Shown: in pieces, positions 47,174 to 59,800 of the stretch | Layout of the letters: every line of letters starts with the position of its first letter | Position numbering within the stretch: the stretch's first letter is position 1 | Source of the DNA: Amaranthus tricolor | Taxonomy: Eukaryota; Streptophyta; Magnoliopsida; Caryophyllales; Amaranthaceae | Reading direction: 5' to 3' | NCBI RefSeq assembly: GCF_026212465.1 | Contig: NC_080056.1 | Span: 8,303,017 to 8,367,016 of the forward strand | Length of the DNA: 64,000 nt | Made by a program: the position numbers and the translations under genes | Notes under the pieces: model-generated | Seen by the model: only the letters and a program-made list of their open reading frames with translations | What the model was told of the DNA's origin: nothing | Database searches by the model: none

Positions 47174-47861
47174 TATTCAAAGAGTAGAGACTAGGAAGAA
47201 GTATGATTTAGTTATAGATTTGATTTGATTAGGGTATGATATTTGTGCCATATTCTCCCTCGTGTGACCACTTGACTATATTTCTCGTTTAATTCAATGA
47301 TAATAAGACTGGACTTGACTAAATATTAGTTTGATTTTCAAAAAAAGCCAAGCCGGATTATTCATTACACAAATAGAAGTAATAATAGTATATACGCCTC
47401 ACCCAACCAGACAACTCCAAAGCCACGGTCTACGGACCCACAACATTTACCGTCTCAACGACACACTGCCCACCGGATCGCCGACCACCCGCCATTGCTC
47501 GCTCGCCATGGTCTTTCTTCTATTTTTCTGGTTATTAATTCTTCAACTATCTTTAGATCTGATTGAATTCTTGCACCTTTATTATTGTTATCGTTTTTTA
47601 GTAATAAAACATTTTTAATGTTTATCCTTTGTTGAGTTTTTTTTAATGTTCTCTAATATGTTTTCAAATGTTGAAATTTGATTAGGGTAATCGATGTTTA
47701 TGTTGCGGCGGTGAAATTTTGAGTTAAAGCGGACGCTGCAGCATGCCAGAAAGTTGGATTTATGCATTTGAATTTCTTATTAGGTTTTCGGAAATGTTTT
47801 CGCTTATTTTAATTTGAGTTTGAATTGGAGGGGATCCTAATTTGTGTGATAGTTTCTGGTA
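47174..47861 (+). other. Upstream region and 5' UTR of the DYRK kinase gene
   Basis: GC-richer sequence at 47395-47510 (repeated CCAC, CGCC and CTCGC words) is a likely transcription-start zone. Sequence after GGTCTTTCTTCT (about 47510) looks like leader or a 5' UTR intron. The small ORF at 47331-47618 has no family likeness. Confidence 0.4.
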
Positions 47862-50800
47862 ATGGAGAATGAGGTTGAAAATGGAAGCTCAGTTAATGAT
47901 ATTTTTGATTTTTTGCAAAAGAATGGATTTTCTCGTGCTGAGGCTGCTTTGCGCAGTGAGTTGAGTAATCGCCCTGATAATAATGGGTTTCAGAAATTAA
48001 CCATTGATGGCAACGAGCGTGGTAAGGAGGTTGAAGAACAAAATGTGGATAAGATTCCAGTTAGAAATCATGAATCTAGTTCTTGGAGTAACAGTGAGGT
48101 TTCTAAAGAGCTTATTGTCAAAGAGATTAAGTGTGGAACCACTAGTAATGGCGATAAGAGCAAGCGGAACTCAACTTCAAAGTCCATCGATAGAAGCTTC
48201 TCTTTCTCGAAAGGTTCTGATGATACTGTTATTGATTTATGTTCTTTGAAATATAATCAAACAAATGGCTCTAGTGATCATTCTAAAAGCAACAGTAGTA
48301 TGAATCCTGTGCCTCTTGATTTACAGATTAATTGCCCTTCAAATTTTCGTGTTTCTGAATCTATTAGTAGTAAGGGAATAGTTGATTTGCAATCTCATAA
48401 TGCTGTAATTTGCCCGGAAAAGATGTTATCTAGTGGGTTTTCTAGTTCCGGCAAAGTAAGTGGAGATGCAAATTGTGAGACTAACAAACCAAGTAATATC
48501 AGAGATGTTGATAGACGCAAACAAAGTGACATTTTGAACTCTAAAGGCAGTTTTGCAGATGAATCTAGGGCTAGAAATGAAGAGGATTCGAATTCTTTAT
48601 CGTGCCAATGGAATGAATGTTCTGTCAAGACTGTTCTGTCGTTATCTAACATGGATGTTCCTATGACCAGCGATAGTGCTCTTGTTTCAGGCAACAAGGC
48701 AGGATCAAGGAAATCAGATATGTTTGACATAAGTGCAGCTGTTAAGGAACAAGTGGATGAGGTTGGAAGGTCTTTATATCCGGCAAAGCTTCAAGGGATT
48801 TGTGACAAAAAGGATTTTGACTATCCAAGTTTGCCTCTGTTTATAGAAACTCAGAAGGAAGAATACCCTAGGTTACCTCCTGTTAAACTTAAGTCTGAAG
48901 ACAAGCCAATGAGTGTCACATGGGAGGAGAGATTTGATGAAGAAGAACCAGGTTTGAATTTCAGTACTTCCGACAGTGCCTATTATTTAGGCTCATATTT
49001 GGATGTTCCTGTTGGCCAAGAGATCAGCTCATCAGGTAATATATTTATGCTAAATTGATTATCATCTGTTTATATATTTGCTGTATCTATATTACTGAGA
49101 TGTTTTGCTTTTAGTTCTAAATATCTCAACTAGAAGCATAATATTTAATTTATTTCTTGTTTAGAAGCTGACTCAAACTTCTTCAGCTCAAGTGACTGGA
49201 GTTGACATTTGTCTTTTATTTTGTGTTTTAGTACCTACCGATATTTTTTATATGGTGAATCATTCTGATCCTTTTTTGGTGTTCTGGAAAATGACAGCCA
49301 TTAACTATCTATGAGATTGAATAATTTGTTATGATTCTGAAGGTTGCATGAATATACAGTAGATGATGCTGTTTGGATATTTAATCTGGTCAGATTTGAG
49401 TCAAAGGTGACAAGCTTCTAAATGATTCACACTGACGACTATTTAATGGGTACTGATCTCATGTGGGATCACCTAGAAGGGGAAGGGGGAGCCTTTGCTT
49501 TTTTTTTTTTTTCTTTTTTGGGGCATATTTCTGGTGAACCATGCTTGGGGCGAGGAGTTTTGGCATAGTTATCTATCTTAGAATTTCCCCGGGGGGATAC
49601 TCTTTGCTCTTCCCTCTTCTTCCTACTTTGTCCTAAGGTTTAAAAATTATGTAAGGATTCCATACTAATCTTAGAGTTTCATTTATATAGACATATAGTC
49701 TATTGGGTTTGTCGTAGAGGGTTAAGATTATATCTTCAAGATTGTAAATGGTATGGACACTGTCTTCTAAATGCAAAAAACATTGCACATTAACCGTACC
49801 GTAACCATCTTGTCAGGTTTTTTAGCTTACCGTGAGCAAAACATAGGCCAAGATAACGGCTGAACCATCCGCATTGACCACAAAAGTTGTTTTGTGACTA
49901 TTACTGTTTACCACGACCACACCCACATATGAGACTTTGCACTATGTTTCAAACACGTAGCTTGGGATAAAGGAGCAAAAAGATACATTTGAAACCTACT
50001 GTGGTCAGGTTGCTATGACATTGTTTTGAGTCTTTTGACTGTAGTAATTATTCAGATTGTATGATCTTAATGGGTAACACCTAGGTATCTTTTGATACCT
50101 TTTTTTGATTATTCAAGTAGGTGATTCCCTAGTTTGCTCAGTGTGATTAAGAATTAATATAAGTATCTCTTAAGATTTATCAAATATGCTCAAATTTTCA
50201 ATATAGTTATTTGTTTTGGAATTTGACTAGTAATATAAAAAGATCAATTACATGGATTTAACATGAAGTCAAATGTGGGGCAAGTGTTTAGCAGGGAATT
50301 CTGGTGCGAAAATGTATATCAACATTTTTGTTTTACTTAAAGATTTGATGTGGGTATATATGAATGTTTGGTTTTTAGAGTTCAAGTATTGTACTTCATC
50401 CAGTCTTAAATACTTGCATCTCACAAGGCTTTGACCTATGTTATTCGGGCTCTTCAATTTGGCCGGCTCAGCGGTGTCTAGTATGGCTGGTTTGGATGAC
50501 GGTGCCGGTTATGGATCCGGTAAGATGGAATGAAGATGGGTATGACACAAAGTTATCAGGGTTGTGAGAGAGGAGAATAAAATTATGCTACCATTGTTAG
50601 AGTTTGCATTTTATTTAAAACTCTAGTACGGCATGAAGATGGGATGCCGGAGTAATGTTTTGGTTTGACAAGATGAGGGGGTTTGAAGAACAAGAAGAAG
50701 AGAAAGAGAAAGGAAGAAAGCATACCTTGTTCTTGACTTATAAGCTTTATTGTGAAATTAAGTTAGACCACATTTTTTTTACTAGTAAAAAAAAGCAATT

Positions 50801-53800
50801 GTTATGTAGAATATTTTTGGAGTCATGCTATTATACGTCATTCAGCTATAGATTTTTCTGGAAAAAAATTAGAAGATTTGTCAAAGTCAGGTGTTGGAGT
50901 GTTTACAAAGTCCAATCATCACATCTTACAATATTTTAGTTAACCGTGAACATGCTGATACAAATCATCACATTTAGTTGTTATATTTGCATGGAGGAAA
51001 CGCAACTTGTATGGATATCTTAATCAAGCTGTAATGAGAATTGTTGCACGTCACTCAATCTTATTATGAATGTTTTTGACAAGTTTTGCACTGAGCCTCT
51101 AAACTAAAATTGAAAACCGGAACTCTAGAAGTTTTGTTACATTTATTTGCCATTTTTTGCTCTATAAAATGCAATTGATATCAAAGAAAACATACATACA
51201 CAATCAGATTTTAATAATTCTTCAAGCTTTTGCTCAATCAAGTTGTTTTCAAATTCATTTTTTCCTACAGATCTTCATGACAAGTTAGGAGGTAGTGCCT
51301 ATTGATTTCATAAATAGAACCAGAAGAAAGTAGGTGAAATCGTCGCGTGAAATTGAAAACTCAAAACAGTTTTTAAGCAATGCTTTACAATGCCCTAAGT
51401 CTTTGCTCCTTTCATGGTTTCCATCATCACTTTTTGATGTAAAGCCTGGAAGTAATGTCAATGCTTACTGGTTCAAATGTTCAATCATCAATGACATGTT
51501 TCCAAATGTTTCTTGGCAATTTAACAGAATTTTATTCTTGTTTTCCCTCTGAAATCTCATGTTTTAGCAACCTAAAAAGGTTGTATGACATCTTATAAGA
51601 GCTAACTTGAGATATGATATGATGCTACAGGTGTCAAAAGAATGACTGGAGGCAATTGGTTATCTGTAAGCCGAGGTATAGCAGAAGATTCTTCTGATCT
51701 GGTCTCTGGCTTTGCTACTATTGGTGATGGATTAAGCGAATCTATTGATTATCCTAATGACTACTGGGACTCTGATGAGTATGATGATGATGATGATGTG
51801 GGATACATGAGACAACCTATTGAGGATGAGACTTGGTTTTTAGCTCATGAAGTTGATTATCCAAGTGATAATGAAAAAGGAACTGGACATGGGAGTATTC
51901 CTGATACTCAAGAAAGGGTTTTAACCAAAGTGGAGGATGATCAAGTTTTTGCTGAGGAAGATTTATATATTTCTTGTGAGCAATATATCCATTCAAAAAC
52001 TATGGAGCCTATTTCTGCATCTGATGATCCTATTGGGCTGTCTGTTACCGAAGTTTATGGGAAAGATGATGATAATGATATAGTAGCACATTATGATGGT
52101 CAATTGATTGACGAGGAAGAACTGAACCTGATGCGCTCTGAACCTGTATGGCAAGGATTTGTGACAAATTCAGATGATCTTATCATGTTGGCTGATGGCA
52201 AGGGTATGAATGAAGGTGGAAGGCCTGTGCTAGATGATGGATCCATTGACGATGACCAGCATGGTACTGTCAGATCAATTGGTGTTGGAATCAACAGTGA
52301 TGCTGCAGATGTTGGTAGTGAAAGACGTGATAGTTTGATTGGTGGAAGTAGTGAAGGGGACTTTGAGTATTTTTGTGATCATGAGATTGGTTTAGGTGGA
52401 TCTAAACATCTTCAAAAAAGAACAGCCAAGGATAGGAAGAAAGAGTTCAGACATGATACTGAGCAATGTTCATTGGAAATCGATAAAGATACATACTTAC
52501 AGCTCAGAAATCATTCTGATGTTGGATTTTCCTTTGTTCCTCCTGTGAGAGGTGAGCCTGCAGGCTCTAGTAAGCCTTTGTGGTCCAGCAACAACAACAG
52601 TGTTGGTGATGAACATAATGATAGTTTAGGAAATGATGACATGCTTGCATTGTGGAGACAGAGAAGTAGCACTTCTTCACCTAACAGAAGTCCTGGAGAT
52701 GAAAATGATGCTCCTATTGTTAGGTCAGCGGAATCAACTCCTTCTACTCTCTCCGATTATGCTGATGCCGAAAAGGAGCATGTGAAAAGAGAAGATGATG
52801 AAAACATGACATGTTTGAGAGAAGATGATGTTGGAGCATCTATGGAGGATGAAGAAGCAGCTGCTGTACAGGAACAAGTGCGGCAAATAAAGGCCCAAGA
52901 AGAGGAATTCGAGACTTTCAATTTGAAAATAGTGCATAGAAAGAACAGGTAAATACATTTATCATTTATTCATTGTCTTTTATAAATATGGTTGCTGCAT
53001 ATAGGGTATGTATCCTATTTAAGACAATTGTTTTCTTTTCAAGCATGCAATGCTTCATGCTTGTGTATCCTATTTTGAGTAAATATTTCCTCATTGAAGC
53101 CTTAAAATGCTGTATATTGATTCATTTTTATAGTAAATGTTTTTTAATTAAACAAAAAATTGTCTTATACTTCCTCCATTTCTCTTTTATTTTTTTGCAA
53201 CTCATCTTCATGACATACAATTTGAGGATGAGAATAGATAGTTTAAATGAACATAGTAGCTAAAAAACTTAAATCACTAATTAGAGGAAATGTTAGGTAT
53301 TATGGTTTAATTTTTTCTATAATCTTTCTCAAATTGCGCCTAAATGATGAGTTGCATTTAGAAAGAAATGAAGAAAATATTTTGTTATGAAATGTTTTGG
53401 CGATAAGAACTTTTTTCCTTCAAACCCTTTCCTTGAGTCTAACATGAATGTGGTTAACCTGGAAACAACCCGACCCAAAAATGATCGTACCCGAAAATAA
53501 AATGGTTGTAAATGACACCAACCGAAATTTGCTCGCCCGTCTGTGTGCCTATTTTGATAGGTTTAGACTTGTAAAACTTTTAAGTGATGATGTGTTAAAT
53601 GTATTGATTTTTTGAGATGATCCTATGCAATTAAAACTTTTGCGTTGTAACTTGTTGTGTGTAGCCTTCTATGTAACAACCTTGAAAATATTTGTGTTTA
53701 AACTTGCTTAGGTGTCTACATGTTTACTCGTTTCTTGGTTTTCACTGATACTTGGCCCTTACATTTATGTGCTCTGCGGTGGGTGGGAACATTGTGTAAT

Positions 53801-56800
53801 TGCTTATACATGCATATTCTTTTATAGATCTATCCATCGAAAAAACGCGGTCGCTTAAGCTGCCGTGGTGTCGTGGAAAACATCTATGACGGAAGACCAC
53901 TGTTTGAGTATTTGAAAAAACAAATCACCTAGAAGAGTTTTGAGTTTACAATTGCATCTTTGTTGAACTTTTATAATGCAAGAATATGTATATTGCTATA
54001 ATTATTGCACTATATGAGGTACTTCTAGTGAATAATTAATTATTTACTATAAATAACTATAATTTAAGTCATTTAATAATTGAAGTTAATGGGTATTAAT
54101 GAAATATTAATTGGGAAATGTTAGAACTTTTTCTACAATTTATTAAGATGTTAAAAAAATATTTTATAATCTCCTCTCATCAATTAACATAATGATGAAA
54201 CATCAAACGTTATACATTACGTAATGGTTAACGCGACGTTTTGATTGAGAAAATTCGTGGATCGTTATTCATAACGAGATTTGACATCATGGCAATTCAA
54301 AAAACGTTACATAACACAATGAGTGAGTTTTTATTCCATGGATCAACAAAGTTTTTTTTGCCCCTTTTCGTAATAATATATGGAGGAATTTCGGGGTGAA
54401 AGAGGGACTTGTGCAAAGTGTGAGGTTATGACCATTAATGTGAGTGGTGGCCTCTCAAAAACTTTGTAGTTAGATAACTCTCCTATTGTTAAGAAGAGAA
54501 GAACTCTTGTGTTGACCTAAGGATTCATAGTTTTGTTCAAATTGCGAAAAGGTAGTTCGTCAAGGCCCAAGCTGATAATGAGAGTGAGACAGTAGCAGCG
54601 AAACCCTTCCTTTTCTGTTGAGGAGTTGAGGATTAGGTATTGAAATTGGATACATGTTTTTCTTGTTTTTCCAAGTTTGAATCATTGAATGTTCATCTTG
54701 GAATGATGGACATGAGGCACTAAGATTTCTTTGTGAGATTTTATGTTGTGGGCATTAAGTTATACACGTTCCTTCCCATATCATATTCCAAATGGATATT
54801 TTATGGTTTTCAAAGCCAAAATAAAAACATTTTCTTGCTCATACTAAGTACTTTACAGCTTTACTTGGTATTGAAGTTTAATTATTTAGAATTATCAGTG
54901 GAAGTTTGCTTAATTTAAAGTTTATAAAGTGGATTTTATTATGAGATTGTGGGTAGAGAGGGTAAATACTTGTTGAACAACTACTGAAGTGAAACCAAAG
55001 TGTCTTGTAAGCTAAAGAAATGTTGACAGTGATGAGAGATGAGTAAAAGGTTTTATATCATCACAATCTATCTTACATGATCTTCTTTCAGTTTGTATAC
55101 TTACATTTTGGCAGTACTTTGCTGTTATAGGAAATGAGATTGTAAATTTTCCTATCAATTTGAGAAACTGTATAACCTTTGTTGGTGAAGTTTAAATTTT
55201 ATTTCTTTAAATCTTTGCATTGACTGAGAAGGTGCAAAAGCCTCTTACTGCTTGCATGGTCTAAAACCCACTTAATGTACAATGTTTCATGCTTTTGATA
55301 TTGATTCCCCGTACTTTCCATTTTGTTCAGAACCGGCTTTGAAGAGGACAAAAATTTTCATGTAGTATTAAACTCGGTCATCGCTGGACGCTATCATGTT
55401 ACTGAGTATCTTGGATCAGCTGCGTTCAGTAAAGCTATTCAAGCACATGATCTACATACTGGCATGGATGTTTGTGTTAAGATTATCAAGAACAACAAGG
55501 ACTTCTTTGATCAGAGTCTTGATGAGATAAAGCTTCTCAAGTTTGTAAACAAACATGATCCTGCTGACAAGTATCATATTCTTCGGTTGTATGATTACTT
55601 TTACTACCGCGTAAGTTCTTATGGTACATACTACATACCTTGGATTTCCTTCTTTTCTGCTGTAACATGTTACTGTTCTTTTCTTGTTTATGCTTTGTTC
55701 CGTAGCTGAATATCCATGAGCCACAGCTATTATGTGCTTTATTATTAGTGGAAGTGACTTTTAGACATGTTCATTTATTTCTGGGCCAGTTGTTTTGCCT
55801 TTCATTTATTTCTGGGCCAGTTGTTTTGCCTCCTTCCATTTATATTTGGTACTTGCAAAAACTTCCAAGAAATGGTTTATCTTGGACCAGTGTTAATGCT
55901 GTTAAGTTGACCTAAAATGTATAATATATTCAGGGATGTTGCATTTATGAAGGATATGTATATTCAGTCGAATTTATAAAATAAAATGCTTTTGATTAAA
56001 TACTCTAAAGACTGCCAGCTGTAAGCCCCAATTTGATGAATTTACTTGTTCATATTTCACACCTGTATTTGATTGAGCTAAATTATAGGTGTCCACATAA
56101 TCTAATTGTTTGTTCCTTTTTTCTGTGGGCTGCATTTGTCGAATGTGAGCTGAATGAATGATGCCTTGTTGCAGGAACATTTGTTAATTGTTTGTGAACT
56201 TCTCAAGGCAAACTTGTACGAGTTCCACAAATTTAACAGAGAATCCGGTGGAGAGGTTTACTTTACTATGCCAAGATTGCAGGTGAAGAGAATGCTAGTT
56301 TCTAAGTTCTTTCCTTGTCAGAGACTTGATTTTCCGTTTAAAGTTTTTTTTTCCCTCATTTTTGCAGTCAATCACAATTCAAATTTTGGAGGCACTTCAC
56401 TTTCTGCACAGCCTTGGGCTTATACACTGTGATTTGAAGCCTGAGAATATCCTAGTTAAAAGCTACAGCAGATGTGAAGTGAAAGTAATTGATCTCGGAA
56501 GCAGTTGCTTTGAAACAGATCATTTATGTTCATATGTTCAATCGAGGTCATACCGAGCACCAGAGGTTATTTTGGGCTTGCCATATGATAAAAAGATAGA
56601 TATCTGGTCTCTTGGATGCATCTTGGCAGAGCTCTGTACAGGCAATGTAAGTTCATTGGGTCTGAGATTTTTTGTGTTCCCCTTCGTGTGTAAGAATATG
56701 GGTCTAATATGGTTGAATTAATAAGTTTTGTAACTATTAGCATTGGGGTAATGGAATGTTTTCTTTGACTTGAGTTTGCTGAATTTAACTTATCTAAACT

Positions 56801-59800
56801 TATAATCCCTTCGCCCCTTTGAATTTACCAACTAAAATTTAATAAAACATACTTATATCTTTGTGTCAAATTCAAAGGAAGACAAGAAGTATTTAGTTTA
56901 CAATGTGAGAAATTAGGTTGTGGCAGTGAAGTTAACTTATCTGAACTTATTTTTGTTAAAAAAGTGTTTTAGTAAGTTGAAAAATAACAGGCTCTTTATT
57001 TGTTTCTTCTTGATAGCCTAAGTACCTTCTTCCTAATGTGATCTGTTAATATGATCTCCATCTTCTTAATGTCTGTTGTGAAGGGACTTCTTTAATGTAG
57101 TAGGCAAGTTTGAATCCAATTACTTAGGGACAAAAATAAGAAACTTCTTTTGCAAATGATACCTTCAATTTTGGTGTAGTGAAAAAAATGTAAAACATCG
57201 AATAAAATTCCATAGTCCTGCTTACTTTTAGGACTAGTGGTCAAGTTTGGATCTACTTATACTACAATCGTCATTTGGAGGGATTCTTCTACTGAGATTT
57301 CAAGTAGATTGTCGCCCAAATGTTTTTTATGAAGTATATAGTTTTTTTGGTCTCACTTGCTTGATAACCTTCATACATGTCTAGTGAGATTTGCTCTATT
57401 ACCAATTTACCTTGATGTATGGTATGCTTTAATGTTTGAAGATGCTAATTAAATTTGATTTGGCTTGAATCTTTTTATGATATTGTAGAAGTGAGATTTG
57501 GTCCTTTAGAAATCTTGATTGAATTGATTTTGTAGCTATGACTAACCAGTTTCGTAATTTAGGTACTATTCCAAAACGATTCACCGGCGACATTACTTGC
57601 TCGAGTCATTGGAATCATTGGCCCGATTGACCAAGAGATGCTTGCAAAGGGAAGAGATACATACAAGTATTTTACCAAGAATCACATGCTTTATGAACGG
57701 AACCAGGTAAAGGATTGCATTGACATCCTTTTTCCCCATTATTTTGGTATTTGGTGGAGAGCCGGTGGGTATCACATTGAATATATGGATATTTAAGGAA
57801 TGAAAACACAATGATGCATCAACGCAAAACTAAATGGAGTTTTTTTTTTCTATATGGTGGTCCACGTTACATAGCATGGAACTTCTAATTTGTTCCTTTA
57901 TATAGCATTTAATTCAGAATCTCTATGGACACCTCACACAAAAATCCTTATAATGAGACCCAGAGTTAAGTCTAAACCACCATTTCAGAAAAACATATAA
58001 TATTCCCTTTGCTCCTCTTAGTTGCTACGTTTTCCAATTTGCTATCTCTAGATGATTTTGCTTCGTTTCCCTATATGAGAATGTCCTCACCAATTTCTTT
58101 AGTCTCTTATCCATACTTTTCTTCTCTTTTAATACCATCCACACAATTCACATGTACCACGAATAAACTAAATACTTAATAGAGGAAAAATGCAAATGTT
58201 GCAATTTCTAGGGGATGGAGTAGTATATAGTTATATACTACTTATGGCTGCTACACTTGAATGGTAACTCCTATTCATCAATCGATATTAGTTTACCTAT
58301 TATTCGCTACGTATATCAGTTAAACATAGTAAGTGGGATCTTAATTCATTTCAATGCATATTTTTATAATAGGAAAAATTGTTTCTAAAAAGCTAACCTT
58401 TTGGCCATCTGCAAATAAAGGGTCAACGTTTCATTTATTCAATAAAAATACAACCTTTGGCTTATTTTTGCAAATAAAGAGATTTCAGATAAAGCAAACC
58501 TACAATGACCGGTTAACTCTATAAATTAAAAAAAAAAAGAAATTAATTTCTTAACCTAATAAATTTTTCATCTTCCCTATAATCTTCATTCAATCTCTTT
58601 CCCTACTCTCTCTCCAATCTCCCTATTCCTTGAAGCTCAAATGAGTAGATGTGGTTCTTCTCGTGGGCACAATGCAAACTTAGGTAATATTAAATGTTAT
58701 CACAAATTGGAAGTTAAATTGAAAACCCTTCGTAAGGGACCAAACGCAGGAGAGAAATTCTATGCTTGCCCAAATTGGCCAGTTGGTTAATTAATTATAT
58801 TTGTATTTTTAGTTGTTGTTCTTGCATTTTCAAGTGGTCCTTTATTAAGATCAGTTACAGAGAGTGCTAGAGTTGGATATTTATGAAGCACATACACATT
58901 CATTGTGCTCATCTGAATTACTGCATTATGTAACTCAACAACAACATTTTCCCCATCTATCTTCCTTAAGCAATCCTTTAGAGCGTAACCTAGAAGCAAG
59001 TAAAAAAGCCCTTGTATCCCTCTATCTCCATTGCACTTTTTAGCTAAACTCATCAAGTAATCCATGGACAAATCATATGGATCTACCTCCATTATTCTAC
59101 CAAAACCTCCAACATAACTAATACCATCTTTGGCTTCCTTGAATTTACCCCCATACCAAATTCTAATAGACACATTTTCATTCATTATGTTCACAATTAC
59201 AAACAAATTCTAATTTCTAATGTGTTTAACCAAATTCCACCATAAAAGAGTAAAACCTAATTTCTAAGCAAATTCCAACAATTACCAATAATGAGACATC
59301 AATTGCAAAAATTTAGAGTTAAAAACTTACTTGTGTTGTGATGTTTTTTTTCTGGAAATCAAATTTGCCCTAAAATTCGATTTGTTCTGCCATTGAAGAA
59401 TGTGGGATGGTGCGAAAATTTTGGGTTGAAGCAGGAAGTTCAATTGTCGTGTATTTGCAAATGGAAGTTGAAGAAGGTGGTGAATTTTGAAATAAAGTAA
59501 TGACATAGACAACTATAGATGGGTTGGTATATGAAATAAATGTTAAACCGGTTACCAGTAAAATATCTCTTTATTTGCAGAAATGAGACAAAGGTTGTAT
59601 TTTTATTGAATAAATGGAACGTTAACCCTTTATTTGCAGATGGTCAAAATGTTGGCTTTTTAGAAACAATTTTTCCTTTATAATATCAAATTTTTATAAT
59701 TTTTAATTTGTACAACTAAAGATATCAGGATCAAAATAATACATTAGATAGCGTGAAAACAAAAAAGTGTAGCTACTAATTCTAACTAGAGAAAGTAATT

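Larger units (their letters stand above)
58372..59676. mobile_element. Mutator-like element (MULE-2) in DYRK intron 6, 9-bp target duplication
   Basis: 1305 bp. Ends GGAAAAATTGTTTCTAAAAA inward from both sides; the inverted repeats run ~110 bp or more (CCATCTGCAAATAAAGGGT, AATAAAAATACAACCTTTG, GCAAATAAAGAGAT). A perfect 9-bp direct repeat TTTATAATA flanks it (58363-58371 and 59677-59685). The interior keeps a short GRF-type zinc-finger start (plus) and a convergent MuDR N-terminal remnant (minus) that meet tail to tail. TIR sequence is unrelated to MULE-1. Intronic, and the host splice sites are untouched. Confidence 0.93.

Noticed and set aside
51271..51295. Possible tiny extra exon in DYRK intron 1
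   Set aside because: The direct join 49035 to 51631 already gives a continuous family-consistent protein, and the candidate would add an unmatched segment.
56806..56895. Short Stowaway-like pair (CCCTTCGCCCCTTTGAATTT and AAATTCAAAGGAAGAC)
   Set aside because: Ends pair poorly and the distance is short; could be a decayed MITE but is not supportable.
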